Source of the DNA: Opitutia bacterium UBA3151
GTDB taxonomy: Bacteria; Verrucomicrobiota; Verrucomicrobiia; Opitutales; Seribacteraceae
Length of the DNA stretch: 43,976 bases
Direction: 5' to 3'
Assembly (NCBI GenBank): GCA_002364975.1
Contig: DEYT01000134.1
Location: forward strand, 1 to 43,976
Positions 33,774-42,799 of this stretch are shown here, piece after piece (position 1 is the stretch's first letter; each line of letters starts with the position of its first letter). Made by a program: the position numbers and the translations under genes. The notes under the pieces are model-generated. The model saw nothing but the letters and a program-made list of their open reading frames with translations. It had not been told where the DNA came from and did no database searches.

Positions 33774-34402
33774 GCCAGAATTTAACCATTATCGAACACC
33801 CTTTGGTCCAGCACAAATTAACCTTAATGAGACGAGAGGAAACCCCTGCATCAAGCTTTCGGCAACTTCTATGGGAAATTTCAATGTTGATGACTTATGA
33901 AATTACTCGGGATCTTCCCCTGCAGGAGGTCACGGTAAATACCCCGGTCTGCCAAACCAAGGCACCTTTATTAACCGGGAAGAAATTAGCCCTTGTCTCG
34001 ATCATGCGTGCGGGGAATGGTCTACTGGATGGGATTCTTGAATTGATTCCAGCCGCCCGGGTTGGGTTTGTAGGTTTGTACCGGGATGAAGAGACCCTCG
34101 AGCCGGTAGAATACTACTGTAAAGTACCGGATCAGTTGGAAGACCGTCTGGTGATTGCGGTCGATCCGATGCTGGCTACCGGGAATTCTTCGGTGGCCGC
34201 AATTTCCCGCTTAAAGAAAGAAGGAGCCAAAGAAATTCGACTTCTTAGTTTAGTCGCCGCTCCTGAAGGAGTTACCTGTGTTCAAAAAGTACACCCGGAT
34301 ATTAGGATTTACACCGCATCCTTGGATGAAAGATTAAATGAAAATGGCTACATTGTTCCAGGTTTGGGGGATGCGGGTGACCGTATGTTTGGAACCGGTT
34401 AA
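33770..34402 (+). CDS. upp: Uracil phosphoribosyltransferase
   Basis: The product is 210 residues; the ATG overlaps the deoA stop by ATGA. Motifs: IEHPLVQHKLTLMRREETPASSFRQLLWEIS, IMRAGNGLLDGILELIP, the PRPP-binding VIAVDPMLATGNSSVAAI and the uracil-binding C-terminal NENGYIVPGLGDAGDRMFGT. It makes UMP from uracil and PRPP. It completes the salvage path cytidine to uridine to uracil to UMP within one operon. Confidence 0.96.
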   Translation: MSQNLTIIEHPLVQHKLTLMRREETPASSFRQLLWEISMLMTYEITRDLPLQEVTVNTPVCQTKAPLLTGKKLALVSIMRAGNGLLDGILELIPAARVGFVGLYRDEETLEPVEYYCKVPDQLEDRLVIAVDPMLATGNSSVAAISRLKKEGAKEIRLLSLVAAPEGVTCVQKVHPDIRIYTASLDERLNENGYIVPGLGDAGDRMFGTG

Positions 34403-34628
34403 TCCATGAAAAAAAATTCTCTCCCATTTGATGGGTTCTGGCTCAGTCGAATTCCTGAGCAAGCAAACCACTCAAACTCGATAGTTGCTATGGGTTGCCC
34501 CTTGAATCGATGTTACTTTTTCCGAAAATCCAAAATTGAATTTTTATTTTGCGGTCTGGAAAGTATTTGAAAGCTAGTCTTGTAAGTCGGAGTGATAACC
34601 GATACTTTGGAAATCTTTTTTTCATCTG

Positions 34629-36455
34629 ATGACAGCACTTTCTCCTGACCGTATTCGTAACTTGGCAATCATTGCCCATGTTGACCATGGCAAGACTACT
34701 TTAGTGGATCAATTGCTTAAGCAATCAGGATCTTTTCGCGAGAATCAGGTTTTAGATGACCGGGCGATGGATTCGATGGCACAGGAGAGGGAACGTGGAA
34801 TCACCATCAAAGCAAAGAACACTTCAGTAAGGTGGGGGGAGTACCTCATTAATATTGTAGACACTCCAGGCCATGCTGATTTCGGTGGTGAGGTTGAGCG
34901 AGTGATGAAGATGGTGGATGGTGTCATGCTTGTAGTGGATGCTTACGAGGGACCTCAGGCCCAGACTCGGTTTGTTTTACAGAAAGCATTGGCTGCAGGC
35001 TTAAATCCGGTCGTTTTCGTTAATAAAATAGACCGGCCAAACGCCCGTCCAGAAGAGATGCAGGATGGAGTGCTGGAGCTTTTCTTGGAGTTGGAGGCAG
35101 GAGAGGACCAGTTTGACGCACCGTTTTTATACGGAAGTGCCAAAGAGGGCTTTGCCCGTGCTTCTTTAGAGGATGAAGGGTTGGATATGGAGCCTCTTTT
35201 TGAGGCAATTGTAGAATCTGTTCCTCCTCCAAATGTAGAAGCATCTGATGAATTTAGGATGTTGGTTTCAAATGTGGACTGGTCGGATTATGTTGGCAGG
35301 ATCGGGATAGGCAAAGTGCTTTCAGGCCGTGTTAAAGTCGGGGATCCTATCTGGCGAATCAAAGAGGATACCAATCCGGTGAGGGGGAAAGTATCCAAAG
35401 TTTTTGAGTATTCTGCTCTTTCGACCAATGACGCGGCAGAAGGAGTCGCTGGAAATATTGTGGGAATCTCAGGGTTTGAGGAACTGGATATTGGGGAGAC
35501 TCTTGCAAGTTCCGAGGATTCGGAAAGCCTTCCCTTTGTAGAGATTGATCCACCCACCGTGATGATGACTTTTTCGGTGAATGATGGCCCGATGGCAGGG
35601 AGGGAAGGGGAGCGAGTAACCTCCCGGGAAATTAGGGACCGTCTGATCCGCGAGGCCCGTACCAATATCTCGATCAAGTTTGAAGACACCGGAGAATCAA
35701 CGGAATTTAGAGTCAATGCCCGTGGTGCGATGCAGGTCGCAGTGGTGGTTGAGGAAATGAGACGAGAAGGATTTGAGGTTTTGGTAAGCCGCCCCACGGT
35801 CATAAAAAAGAAAATTAATGGGAGGTCCCATGAACCTTTTGAAACTCTTTATCTTGAAGTACCGGACGAAGCCGTGGGCGGATGTATGCAATCACTTGCC
35901 AACCGAAAGGGAGTAGTCGAGTCCATTTCTGCGAATCGGGGGAGAACTCAATTGGAAGCAACCATACCCACGCGTGGATTGATTGGGTTTGAGTTTGAAT
36001 TACTGAATTTGACTAGTGGTGAAGGAATTATGTCTCACTTATTTAAGGAATACAGGCCTGATTCAGGAGATATCCGTACCCGTCGCTCTGGCACCTTGGT
36101 CTCCATGGAAAAGGGAGAATCCATGACTTATGCCCTGCGCAATATAGAGACTCGTGGGAAATTGTTTGTTGGTGCGGGGGAAGAAGTCTACGAAGGAATG
36201 ATCGTTGGAGAAAACCCCAGAACCGAGGATTTACCAGTTAATCCAACGAAAGCTAAGCATGTCACCAACCATAGGGCTGCGGGTAGCGATAAGACTGAGT
36301 CCCTAATCCCGGCAATCAAGTTCTCTCTTGAAAGAGCGATCGAATATATTGCACCGGATGAATTGGTGGAGGTAACTCCAAAAAGTATTCGTTTGCGCAA
36401 GCGCATTCTTGATTTTACCGAGAGAAAGCGGGACGCGAAAAGATCAAGTTCTTGA
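34629..36455 (+). CDS. typA: GTP-binding translational regulator TypA/BipA
   Basis: The product is 608 residues with an ATG start, the normal length. GTPase motifs: G1 AHVDHGKTT, G2 region RERGITI, G3 DTPGHADFGGEVERV and G4 NKIDRP. The C-terminal BipA part (RKGVVESISANRGRTQLEATIPTRGLIGFEFELLNLTSGEGIMSHLFKEY) is typical. It binds the ribosome and helps 50S assembly and stress or cold growth. It follows a 226-base upstream gap in which I see no clear promoter or RNA gene. Confidence 0.97.
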   Translation: MTALSPDRIRNLAIIAHVDHGKTTLVDQLLKQSGSFRENQVLDDRAMDSMAQERERGITIKAKNTSVRWGEYLINIVDTPGHADFGGEVERVMKMVDGVMLVVDAYEGPQAQTRFVLQKALAAGLNPVVFVNKIDRPNARPEEMQDGVLELFLELEAGEDQFDAPFLYGSAKEGFARASLEDEGLDMEPLFEAIVESVPPPNVEASDEFRMLVSNVDWSDYVGRIGIGKVLSGRVKVGDPIWRIKEDTNPVRGKVSKVFEYSALSTNDAAEGVAGNIVGISGFEELDIGETLASSEDSESLPFVEIDPPTVMMTFSVNDGPMAGREGERVTSREIRDRLIREARTNISIKFEDTGESTEFRVNARGAMQVAVVVEEMRREGFEVLVSRPTVIKKKINGRSHEPFETLYLEVPDEAVGGCMQSLANRKGVVESISANRGRTQLEATIPTRGLIGFEFELLNLTSGEGIMSHLFKEYRPDSGDIRTRRSGTLVSMEKGESMTYALRNIETRGKLFVGAGEEVYEGMIVGENPRTEDLPVNPTKAKHVTNHRAAGSDKTESLIPAIKFSLERAIEYIAPDELVEVTPKSIRLRKRILDFTERKRDAKRSSS

Positions 36456-36931
36456 CCTATGTGGATTTGCGAACAAAAAAAAACGATATAATTTTAATCC
36501 AAGTGTTGCTTCTCTTCAAACTATCTCTCCTTTTCAGTATGATTCTCCTTTCTTCCTGCGGGATGGGTACTCTGTATGGACCCTCTTATTATCAGGATAC
36601 TGCCTTGGGAGAGGGGTTAAGTAGGGTTACTTTTCGTGGTGGTTACCATCCCGCGACCGGAGAGCTTTGCCTTCTGCGTTGTGCTGAGGTTTGCCTGGAA
36701 CAGGGATTTTCCCATTTCGAAGTTGTAGATTCGGAAACGGGAAGTTCCTTGGAGAGTCGAGTGACTTTTTATCCCTTTGATCGTCATTACCCCTCTCGAG
36801 ATCCATTCATGGATGACATTCCTTTCGTCGCCAAAACCATTCGCATGGTTAAAGAGAAGCCGAAAGAAAGCTTTGCCTACGATGCAAGAGAGATCCGATC
36901 TTCCTTGGGAAGAAAATATGAAATCAAATAA
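36452..36931 (+). CDS. Small lipoprotein (CC0125/CC1285-like)
   Basis: The product is up to 159 residues. The first start, TTG at 36452, overlaps the typA stop as TTGA; GTG at 36461 is also possible. Either gives a lipoprotein signal peptide (KKNDIILIQVLLLFKLSLLFSMILLSSCG with the lipobox LLSSC at about residues 32-36). The mature part has YGPSYYQDTALGEGLSRVTFRGG and LCLLRCAEVCLEQGFSHFEVVD, like the lipoproteins of the CC0125/CC1285 group, of unknown function. It lies between typA and hflK. Confidence 0.75.
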   Translation: MTYVDLRTKKNDIILIQVLLLFKLSLLFSMILLSSCGMGTLYGPSYYQDTALGEGLSRVTFRGGYHPATGELCLLRCAEVCLEQGFSHFEVVDSETGSSLESRVTFYPFDRHYPSRDPFMDDIPFVAKTIRMVKEKPKESFAYDAREIRSSLGRKYEIK

Positions 36932-36985
36932 ATACCAGCCTTCGGGCATTGACGGAGTAAACAAACCTGCGTTAGCTGAACAATT

Positions 36986-37969
36986 ATGAGTAAAGAAATC
37001 GAAATAAATATACCGGATTTTATCCGTAATGGATTAATTTTGTGGTTGGTTGTAGTGATTCTGGTCTTGGCCGGCGTAGTCACCTCTTTCTACACGGTTC
37101 AAGCGGAGTCGCAGGGGGTTGTCCTAAGATTTGGAAAATATTTAAAGACAGTGGAGCCGGGTCTACGTTTTAAAATGCCCTTTGGGATCGATGAAGTTTA
37201 TGTTCTTCCAGTACGCAGGCAACTCAAGCAAGAATATGGATTCGGCAGTACCGGAGCAACCAACCCCAGTCAATTTACCGAACGCCGTTCCCGAGAACGG
37301 GAGAAAAGCATGATGACAGGGGACCTAAATGCTGCAGAAGTCGAGTGGATTGTACAGTATCGCATCAGTGATCCTCGATTATATTTGTTTAATGTTTTGG
37401 ACCCTGAAGGTACGCTGCGTTATGTGTCCGAGTCAGTAATGCGAACCGTGGTTGGAGACCGAACCGTGGACGAAGTCATTACTATCGGAAGGCAGGAAAT
37501 TGAAGAGGAAGCCCGAAACCGTCTGGAAATCCTTGTAAAGAAATATGAGCTAGGAATCGGGATTGATCAAATTCAATTGCAGAATGTTAATCCACCCCCC
37601 CCCGTCCAGGCATCCTTTAATGAGGTAAATCAAGCTCAGCAAGAAAGGGAGCGAATGATCAACGAAGCAAATGGGGAGTACAATAAGGAAGTTCCCCGGT
37701 CCCGTGGAGTCGCGGACCAAAAGATCCAAGCTGCAGAAGGGTATGCTCTGAAGCGGGTAAACGAAGCTTTAGGGGATGTGGCCCGATTCGAGGCTCAGTT
37801 CACAGAGTTTAAAAAGGCCCCCAGCGTTACTCGCACCCGATTGTATTTGGAGACATTGAAGGAAGTGGTTCCCCAGATGGGAGAAAAGATTATCATTGAT
37901 GAGGATGCTTCCCAAGTTCTGCCCCTACTACAATTGAATTCCCTCAAAGATGGAGGTTTATCACGATGA
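36986..37969 (+). CDS. hflK: FtsH protease modulator HflK
   Basis: The product is 327 residues with an ATG start. One N-terminal membrane span (LILWLVVVILVLAGVVTSFYTV) is followed by an SPFH/band-7 domain: ESQGVVLRFGKYLKTVEPGLRFKMPFGIDEVYVLPVR, NAAEVEWIVQYRISDPRLYLF, VGDRTVDEVITIGRQEIEEEARNRLEIL. A helical, charged part (NQAQQERERMINEANGEYNKEVPRSRG) follows. With HflC it forms a cage around FtsH in the inner membrane and controls its proteolysis. The N-terminal Gly-rich part of E. coli HflK is absent. hflC follows with an ATGA overlap. Confidence 0.94.
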   Translation: MSKEIEINIPDFIRNGLILWLVVVILVLAGVVTSFYTVQAESQGVVLRFGKYLKTVEPGLRFKMPFGIDEVYVLPVRRQLKQEYGFGSTGATNPSQFTERRSREREKSMMTGDLNAAEVEWIVQYRISDPRLYLFNVLDPEGTLRYVSESVMRTVVGDRTVDEVITIGRQEIEEEARNRLEILVKKYELGIGIDQIQLQNVNPPPPVQASFNEVNQAQQERERMINEANGEYNKEVPRSRGVADQKIQAAEGYALKRVNEALGDVARFEAQFTEFKKAPSVTRTRLYLETLKEVVPQMGEKIIIDEDASQVLPLLQLNSLKDGGLSR

Positions 37970-38943
37970 AGTTCCAAATTTTGCTCATTCCAATTGTCAT
38001 TATTCTGTCAGTCATCGGTTTCTCTGTATGTTCTTACGTTGTTGAGGAGACCGACCAAGTCATTATCACTCAATTTGGCAAACCCGTTGGGAAGCCTGTG
38101 ACCGAAGCGGGCTTGCACTTCAAGGTTCCATTTATTCAGGAAGTTAACCGAATTGAAAAACGTTTTCTTCCATGGGATGGGCCTTCCAATGAGATGTCTA
38201 CCAAAGACAAAACTTATCTGATTATCGATACTTTCGCCCGCTGGAGAATCAGTGATCCAATGAAATACTTTCTCCGCTTACGAGACGAGAGAAGTGCGAT
38301 TTCTCGTCTCAATGATATCTTAGGGAGTGAAACCCGAAATGCAGTTGCCAAACACGAGCTGATTGAGATTGTCCGCACTTCGAAAGACCGTGTGGCCAAG
38401 ACCGATCAGGATTTGGTGAAAGGGATTGAAAATGTAGGGGCACTATATCCAATTAAAATAGGGCGTGAGAAAGTTGAACAGCAAATTTTTGAAAAAGCTG
38501 CGGAAAAGCTTTCTGGTTTTGGTATCGAGTTACTCGATGTTCGTTTCAAGCGAATTAATTACAATGAAACCGTGCGACTTCGAATATACGAGCGTATGGT
38601 AAGTGAACGGGAACAAATCGCCTCCCGTTTTCGCTCTGAGGGAGCTGGGGAAGCTGCAAAAATCATGGGAAAAAAAGAGCGCGATTTACAAGAAATTGAA
38701 TCAGAGTCTTACAAATCTGTACAAGAAATTTACGGGGGTGCAGATGCCAAGGCATCTGCGATTTATGCAGAAGCTTATGACCAGAATCCGCAAGCCTCGG
38801 AATTCTATACTTTTCTTAAAACTTTGGAAACCTATCGAGAGGTTTTGGGCAATGATATGTCCCTGATTTTGACCACGGACTCCCCCTTATTTCGACTACT
38901 TAAGTCTCCGATGATATCATCCGATTCCAATAACTCAGACTGA
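37966..38943 (+). CDS. hflC: FtsH protease modulator HflC
   Basis: The product is 325 residues; the ATG overlaps the hflK stop. An N-terminal span (LLIPIVIILSVIGFSVCSYVV) precedes a band-7 domain: EETDQVIITQFGKPVGKPVTEAGLHFKVPFIQEVNRIEKRFLPWDGP, YLIIDTFARWRISDPMKYF, then the helical region GFGIELLDVRFKRINYNETVRLRIYERMVSEREQIASRFRSEG and AYDQNPQASEFYTFLKTLETYR. It is the partner of HflK at the inner membrane. Confidence 0.95.
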   Translation: MKFQILLIPIVIILSVIGFSVCSYVVEETDQVIITQFGKPVGKPVTEAGLHFKVPFIQEVNRIEKRFLPWDGPSNEMSTKDKTYLIIDTFARWRISDPMKYFLRLRDERSAISRLNDILGSETRNAVAKHELIEIVRTSKDRVAKTDQDLVKGIENVGALYPIKIGREKVEQQIFEKAAEKLSGFGIELLDVRFKRINYNETVRLRIYERMVSEREQIASRFRSEGAGEAAKIMGKKERDLQEIESESYKSVQEIYGGADAKASAIYAEAYDQNPQASEFYTFLKTLETYREVLGNDMSLILTTDSPLFRLLKSPMISSDSNNSD

Positions 38944-39092
38944 CGAATTGTTTCTTCTTTATTCTTAAATCCCAGTCCCTCGCCTTGATTTGTTTAGTTG
39001 AAGGGTGAGCGTTGCTTGGTTTATCAAGCCATACCTTGCGAGTTTTTGTCCAAATGTTTTGGGGAATATGTCCCATTGATGGAAAAACTCAG

Positions 39093-39527
39093 TCAATTTA
39101 AAATTTTGATCATGTTTTCTAGCCAAGGGACGGTTTTAAATTTTCCGATCTCAGCGGGTTTAATCCATTTGAATTCATCATGTTCCCAATCCAAGGAAAT
39201 GTCTTTATCTTCAGAATCAAAAAGAAACCAATGACTTTCAAAAATAACTGCCGGTATTTCGCTGTAGAAAGGACCGGCCGATTTGAGAAGAGTGAGGGAA
39301 GCTCTGGTTTTCTGAGTTTCTTCTAAAATTTCTCGCAATGCCGTCTCCAAAGGTTGTTCATTTTCTTCACGATAACCCGAAATACAAGACCAGTATCCCT
39401 GAAAGCTTCCGACTAAAATGGACCGTTTCAAAATCAAAAACTTCCCTTGATGAACAAGGATAGAACTAATCACTCTTGTTAAAGGTTTTGCCGGGTTGGT
39501 AGGGGGAATGTTACTGGGTATTTCCAT
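39093..39527 (-). CDS. NUDIX hydrolase
   Basis: The product is 144 residues with an ATG start. The Nudix box is clear: GYREENEQPLETALREILEE matches GX5EX7REUXEE, with Thr at the next usual glycine region. The preceding LILKRSILVGSFQGYWSCISG is the usual strand pair. It cleaves a nucleoside diphosphate linked to another group; the substrate (oxidised nucleotide, NAD or other) is not shown. A TGATCC element (39551-39546, minus strand) lies 19 bases before the start. It is divergent from the mscS gene. Confidence 0.9.
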   Translation of the reverse strand: MEIPSNIPPTNPAKPLTRVISSILVHQGKFLILKRSILVGSFQGYWSCISGYREENEQPLETALREILEETQKTRASLTLLKSAGPFYSEIPAVIFESHWFLFDSEDKDISLDWEHDEFKWIKPAEIGKFKTVPWLENMIKILN

Positions 39528-39602
39528 GTGAAGTCTCTCAAATAAGGATCAATTAGAACCGATTTGCAGTTCTCAAAGCTGAAATAATGTTATCACAACT
39601 TT

Positions 39603-39632
39603 TTGACCCTTGAAACAAAATCGGCTTCTAAT
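39603..39632 (+). promoter_or_regulatory. Candidate sigma-70 promoter of mscS
   Basis: TTGACC (39603-39608) and TCTAAT (39627-39632) are 18 bases apart, each with five of six consensus matches. The leader to the GTG at 39721 would be about 80 bases. Confidence 0.4.
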
Positions 39633-39720
39633 GCATATATTTGTTCATAAATTAAATGTTTTATTTTGATCAAGTGGCGTAGTATAGTATGGATGTTATT
39701 GATTTAAACCAACCAAGCAT

Positions 39721-40878
39721 GTGACATTTTTTTATTTAGCAAATCAAACACAGCACCAGTGGTACCCTCCTTGGTTCGATTACGAACTGGTTGCGGGAAA
39801 CTCTGGAATCCAGATCATAACTTTCTTTTTTTGTATCCTGTTTTTCTGGTTGGTTGCCAAAAGCCTAAAGGCTTGGACCCAAAAAATATCCTCTTCTTCT
39901 AAACTTGGATCCAACCGGGCTGTCTTTTTTCAAGCCTTGGGAAAATCACTCCCTCTCCTTGGTATTTGGGGCGGGTTACGAGTAGGCGTGTATTTTATTT
40001 CTCTTGGTCCAGCCGGAAGCTTGGCTGAGAACTTAGTGGTCACAGGTTTAGAGGTTCTACTGGTAATTGCCTTGAGTTTTTTGGCCTACTATTTAGTGGA
40101 TGTGCCCAGTTCCTGGCTCGGTAGACAGACTGAAAAGACAGAGAGTAAGTTTGATGATATGTTAGTACCGGTTGTCCGGAAAAGCTTGCGAGTGACCGTC
40201 GTTGTTTTTGGTATTGTCAGCATCGCCCAGGCACTGAGTGATAAACCAGTAAGTGCCTTGGTGGCAGGTTTAGGCTTAGGGGGTTTGGCATTTGCACTTG
40301 CTGCACAAGATACGATCAAAAATTTATTCGGATCTTTGGTCATTTTTACAGACAAGCCTTTTGCTCTCGGGGATCGCATCAACTACGATGGCCATGACGG
40401 AGTGATTGAAGAAGTTGGTTTACGTTCCACCCGATTGCGTCGTTTGGATGGACATTTAGTTACGGTTCCAAATGGAGAACTTGCTAATAAATCAATTCAT
40501 AATATTGCCAAAAGACCTTTTATTCGACGGATTTTTACCATTGGAGTGACCTACGACACTACTCCAAATAAAGTGAGAGAAGCTAAGGCAATCCTTGAAG
40601 ATATCCTCAAGGATCATGAGGGGCTAGATCCAGCAGGGGAAATGCTTCCGCGAGTTTATTTTAGTGATTTTTCTGCATATTCACTCGATTTTAAATGTAT
40701 GTATTGGTTTTTCCCTGCCGCTTACTGGGATTTTTTAAAATTTAGTGAGTGGGTTAATATTGAAATTCTTCGCCGTTTTAATGAAGCGGGCATCGAATTT
40801 GCCTTTCCTACGCAAACCATTCAATTAAATCAAAATTCTTCGGTGGAAAGATCTGATAATCAAAACTTAGAGTCATGA
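39721..40878 (+). CDS. mscS: MscS-type mechanosensitive ion channel
   Basis: The product is 385 residues from GTG at 39721; an ATG two bases upstream is out of frame. Five or so membrane spans are seen, the last being the pore helix (VAGLGLGGLAFALAAQDTIKNLFGSLVIFTDKPFALGDRI), which is the MscS core signature, followed by the beta domain with GVIEEVGLRSTRLRRLDGHLVTVPNGELANKSIHNI. The extra N-terminal spans are like those of larger YnaI-type channels. It releases solutes on osmotic down-shock. DUF3147 follows with an ATGA overlap. Confidence 0.93.
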   Translation: MTFFYLANQTQHQWYPPWFDYELVAGNSGIQIITFFFCILFFWLVAKSLKAWTQKISSSSKLGSNRAVFFQALGKSLPLLGIWGGLRVGVYFISLGPAGSLAENLVVTGLEVLLVIALSFLAYYLVDVPSSWLGRQTEKTESKFDDMLVPVVRKSLRVTVVVFGIVSIAQALSDKPVSALVAGLGLGGLAFALAAQDTIKNLFGSLVIFTDKPFALGDRINYDGHDGVIEEVGLRSTRLRRLDGHLVTVPNGELANKSIHNIAKRPFIRRIFTIGVTYDTTPNKVREAKAILEDILKDHEGLDPAGEMLPRVYFSDFSAYSLDFKCMYWFFPAAYWDFLKFSEWVNIEILRRFNEAGIEFAFPTQTIQLNQNSSVERSDNQNLES

Positions 40879-41225
40879 TTTGGTATCTGGTAAAACTTTT
40901 GGTTTCGGCACTAATCATTGTGCTTGTTTCTGAGGTTTCTAAGAAACTTCCTTTAATCGGAAGCTTGATAGCATCCATTCCTTTAATTTCGGTTCTTGGC
41001 ATGATTTGGATGTATGGAGAAAAAGTAAATGTTTCCAAAATTGCCAGCCATGCAGAGGGGACTTTTTGGTATGTATTACCATCCTTACCAATGTTTTTAG
41101 TCCTCCCCTGGATGTTACGTAAAGGAATCAATTTCCCTATTTCTTTAACTGTTGGTGTTGCACTTACTGGGGTGCTTTATTTCATTATGGTAAAGGTTTT
41201 AACAAAATTTGGCTTAAATTTATAA
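40875..41225 (+). CDS. DUF3147 small membrane protein
   Basis: The product is 116 residues; the ATG overlaps the mscS stop by ATGA. Four hydrophobic spans are visible (LVKLLVSALIIVLVSEVSKK, LIGSLIASIPLISVLGMIWMY, TFWYVLPSLPMFLVLPWMLRKG, ISLTVGVALTGVLYFIMVKVL). The LPLIGSLIASIPLISVLGMIW block is typical for DUF3147, whose function is unknown. Coupling to mscS suggests a membrane role. Confidence 0.85.
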   Translation: MIWYLVKLLVSALIIVLVSEVSKKLPLIGSLIASIPLISVLGMIWMYGEKVNVSKIASHAEGTFWYVLPSLPMFLVLPWMLRKGINFPISLTVGVALTGVLYFIMVKVLTKFGLNL

Positions 41226-41429
41226 TTAGTATGGGAAATATCGGTCCGTTTTCCTCATATGGATTCCAACTCACCCTGAATTAGAGAGCTTTTTAAAGAC
41301 TTAGTTTTATGTTGCCTAGGTGTCGTAACCAAAAAAAGTCATCCATAGTTAAAATTCTTTTTTCTCTTGAGTCTTGCTTTCACCATCGAGTCTCTCATTC
41401 TAATATTATCCAATAAAATTATATAAAAA

Positions 41430-42767
41430 ATGAATAAAACATTTCTGCTGTTGTCTTGGGTAATCATTTCGCTCTTTGCCTATTGGTTTGGTAAGAAGCA
41501 AGGAATGAATCAAAATACCCCTGAAATTTCCTCGGGTTTGAGTCAAGGGATTGAAGCAAAGCAAGCTGTGAAGAGTACGGAGCAAGCCTCGGCAAATAAA
41601 GGAAGCAAATCAAAATTGACCGATTCAAAAGTCGAAATTTCTGATGATTCGGAAATGATTCAGGAGACCCGCGAGATTAAAATGATCAAACCTTCTGAAA
41701 TAACTCCCTCTGAATATAGAAGTTCTTTCCGTGAAAGAATGGACTCGTCTAATCCTGTTGTACGTTTACAAGCATTCACCGAGCTCCTGCAGAATCCTAC
41801 GGTTGATAATATTGCCACCGCAAAGGAAGCTTATGAAAAGTTACCGGAGGGGCCAGCACGATTCAGTGAGCTTAGGATGTTGAGCTTCAGTTGGGGGCAA
41901 AACGATCCACGAGCAGCTCTGGAATGGACCTCTAATCTTGATGGTTTTGAGAAAAGAATCGGTTCGGGTTCCGTGCTTGATTCTTGGGCTCGTTATGATT
42001 CGGATGGAGCGATTGAATGGGCCAATGAAAACTTCGAAGGGGAGGAGAATCCATATTATGTTGGAATCATAAGCGGGATGTCAGAATCAGACATCGGAGC
42101 AGCCACCGAATTGATGACCAGCCTTCCTTCTGGGCGGACGCGTGGCAGGGCTGCCTCCATATTGATTGAAAAAACATGGCAGATTGGCGAAGCTGCGGCG
42201 GTGCAGTTTGCAGGAAATTTACCGCAGGGATCGTTGCAAAACTATGCGTTCGGGGAAATTGGAAAAAAAATTGCCAAGGAGGATATGCAGCGCGCCGTTC
42301 AGTGGGTTGAAAGAATGGATGAGTCCGAAGTAAAGGTTCAGGTTAGTGAGGACGTAGCTGAGCGTTGGGCACGTAAAAGCCCAATTGAGGCCGCCGAATG
42401 GGTATCCCAAATGCCTGAGGGGGAAGCCCGCTCAGAAAGCATGGAAGAGGTGGTTACCCAGTGGGCTCGAAAGGATCCGACTGCCACTGCAGAGTGGCTT
42501 AATCAATTTCCCTCTGGAGAACTGATGGACGAACCCATTCAGAGGTTTGTTCGAGAGGTGGTTCGCAAGGATCCAGAGATTGCCATGACTTGGGCTGAGG
42601 CAATTGTGGATCAGGAAAGAAAAGAAAGAACGATAACCGAAGTCAAAAGAGTCGCAGAACGGGTTGCTCAACAGCAAGAAGCTCAAGCAAATGGTGAACT
42701 TCAGCAAAATGGAAATCCCCGAGATGGTGGTCCAGGCCGAGGCCCTCCGGGCAGCCGTCCTCGATAA
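41430..42767 (+). CDS. Membrane-anchored WA-repeat protein
   Basis: The product is 445 residues with an ATG start. One N-terminal span (FLLLSWVIISLFAYWFG) anchors it, followed by a Lys/Ser/Glu-rich stretch to about residue 95. The rest consists of helical repeats of roughly 30 residues, each with a W-A or A-x-E-W core: DPRAALEWTSNLDG, DSDGAIEWANENF, AVQWVERMDESE, ERWARKSPIEAAEWVSQMPEGEAR, TQWARKDPTATAEWLNQFPSGE and DPEIAMTWAEAI. It ends in a Gly/Pro/Arg-rich tail. Such proteins are frequent in Verrucomicrobia, with no known activity. The PSD1 gene follows after 32 bases. Confidence 0.8.
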   Translation: MNKTFLLLSWVIISLFAYWFGKKQGMNQNTPEISSGLSQGIEAKQAVKSTEQASANKGSKSKLTDSKVEISDDSEMIQETREIKMIKPSEITPSEYRSSFRERMDSSNPVVRLQAFTELLQNPTVDNIATAKEAYEKLPEGPARFSELRMLSFSWGQNDPRAALEWTSNLDGFEKRIGSGSVLDSWARYDSDGAIEWANENFEGEENPYYVGIISGMSESDIGAATELMTSLPSGRTRGRAASILIEKTWQIGEAAAVQFAGNLPQGSLQNYAFGEIGKKIAKEDMQRAVQWVERMDESEVKVQVSEDVAERWARKSPIEAAEWVSQMPEGEARSESMEEVVTQWARKDPTATAEWLNQFPSGELMDEPIQRFVREVVRKDPEIAMTWAEAIVDQERKERTITEVKRVAERVAQQQEAQANGELQQNGNPRDGGPGRGPPGSRPR

Positions 42768-42799
42768 AAATTTGTGGTATTTACATTAAAATAGCTTGA

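Noticed and set aside
34403..34628. Inverted repeats GCTCAG/CTGAGC and CCCAT/ATGGG before typA
   Set aside because: Short stems without T-runs; no tRNA, riboswitch or clear promoter could be built from this region.
41226..41429. Gap before the WA-repeat gene as a site for small RNA or att site
   Set aside because: A/T-rich with only a weak GGAAA/TTTCC pair; nothing specific seen.
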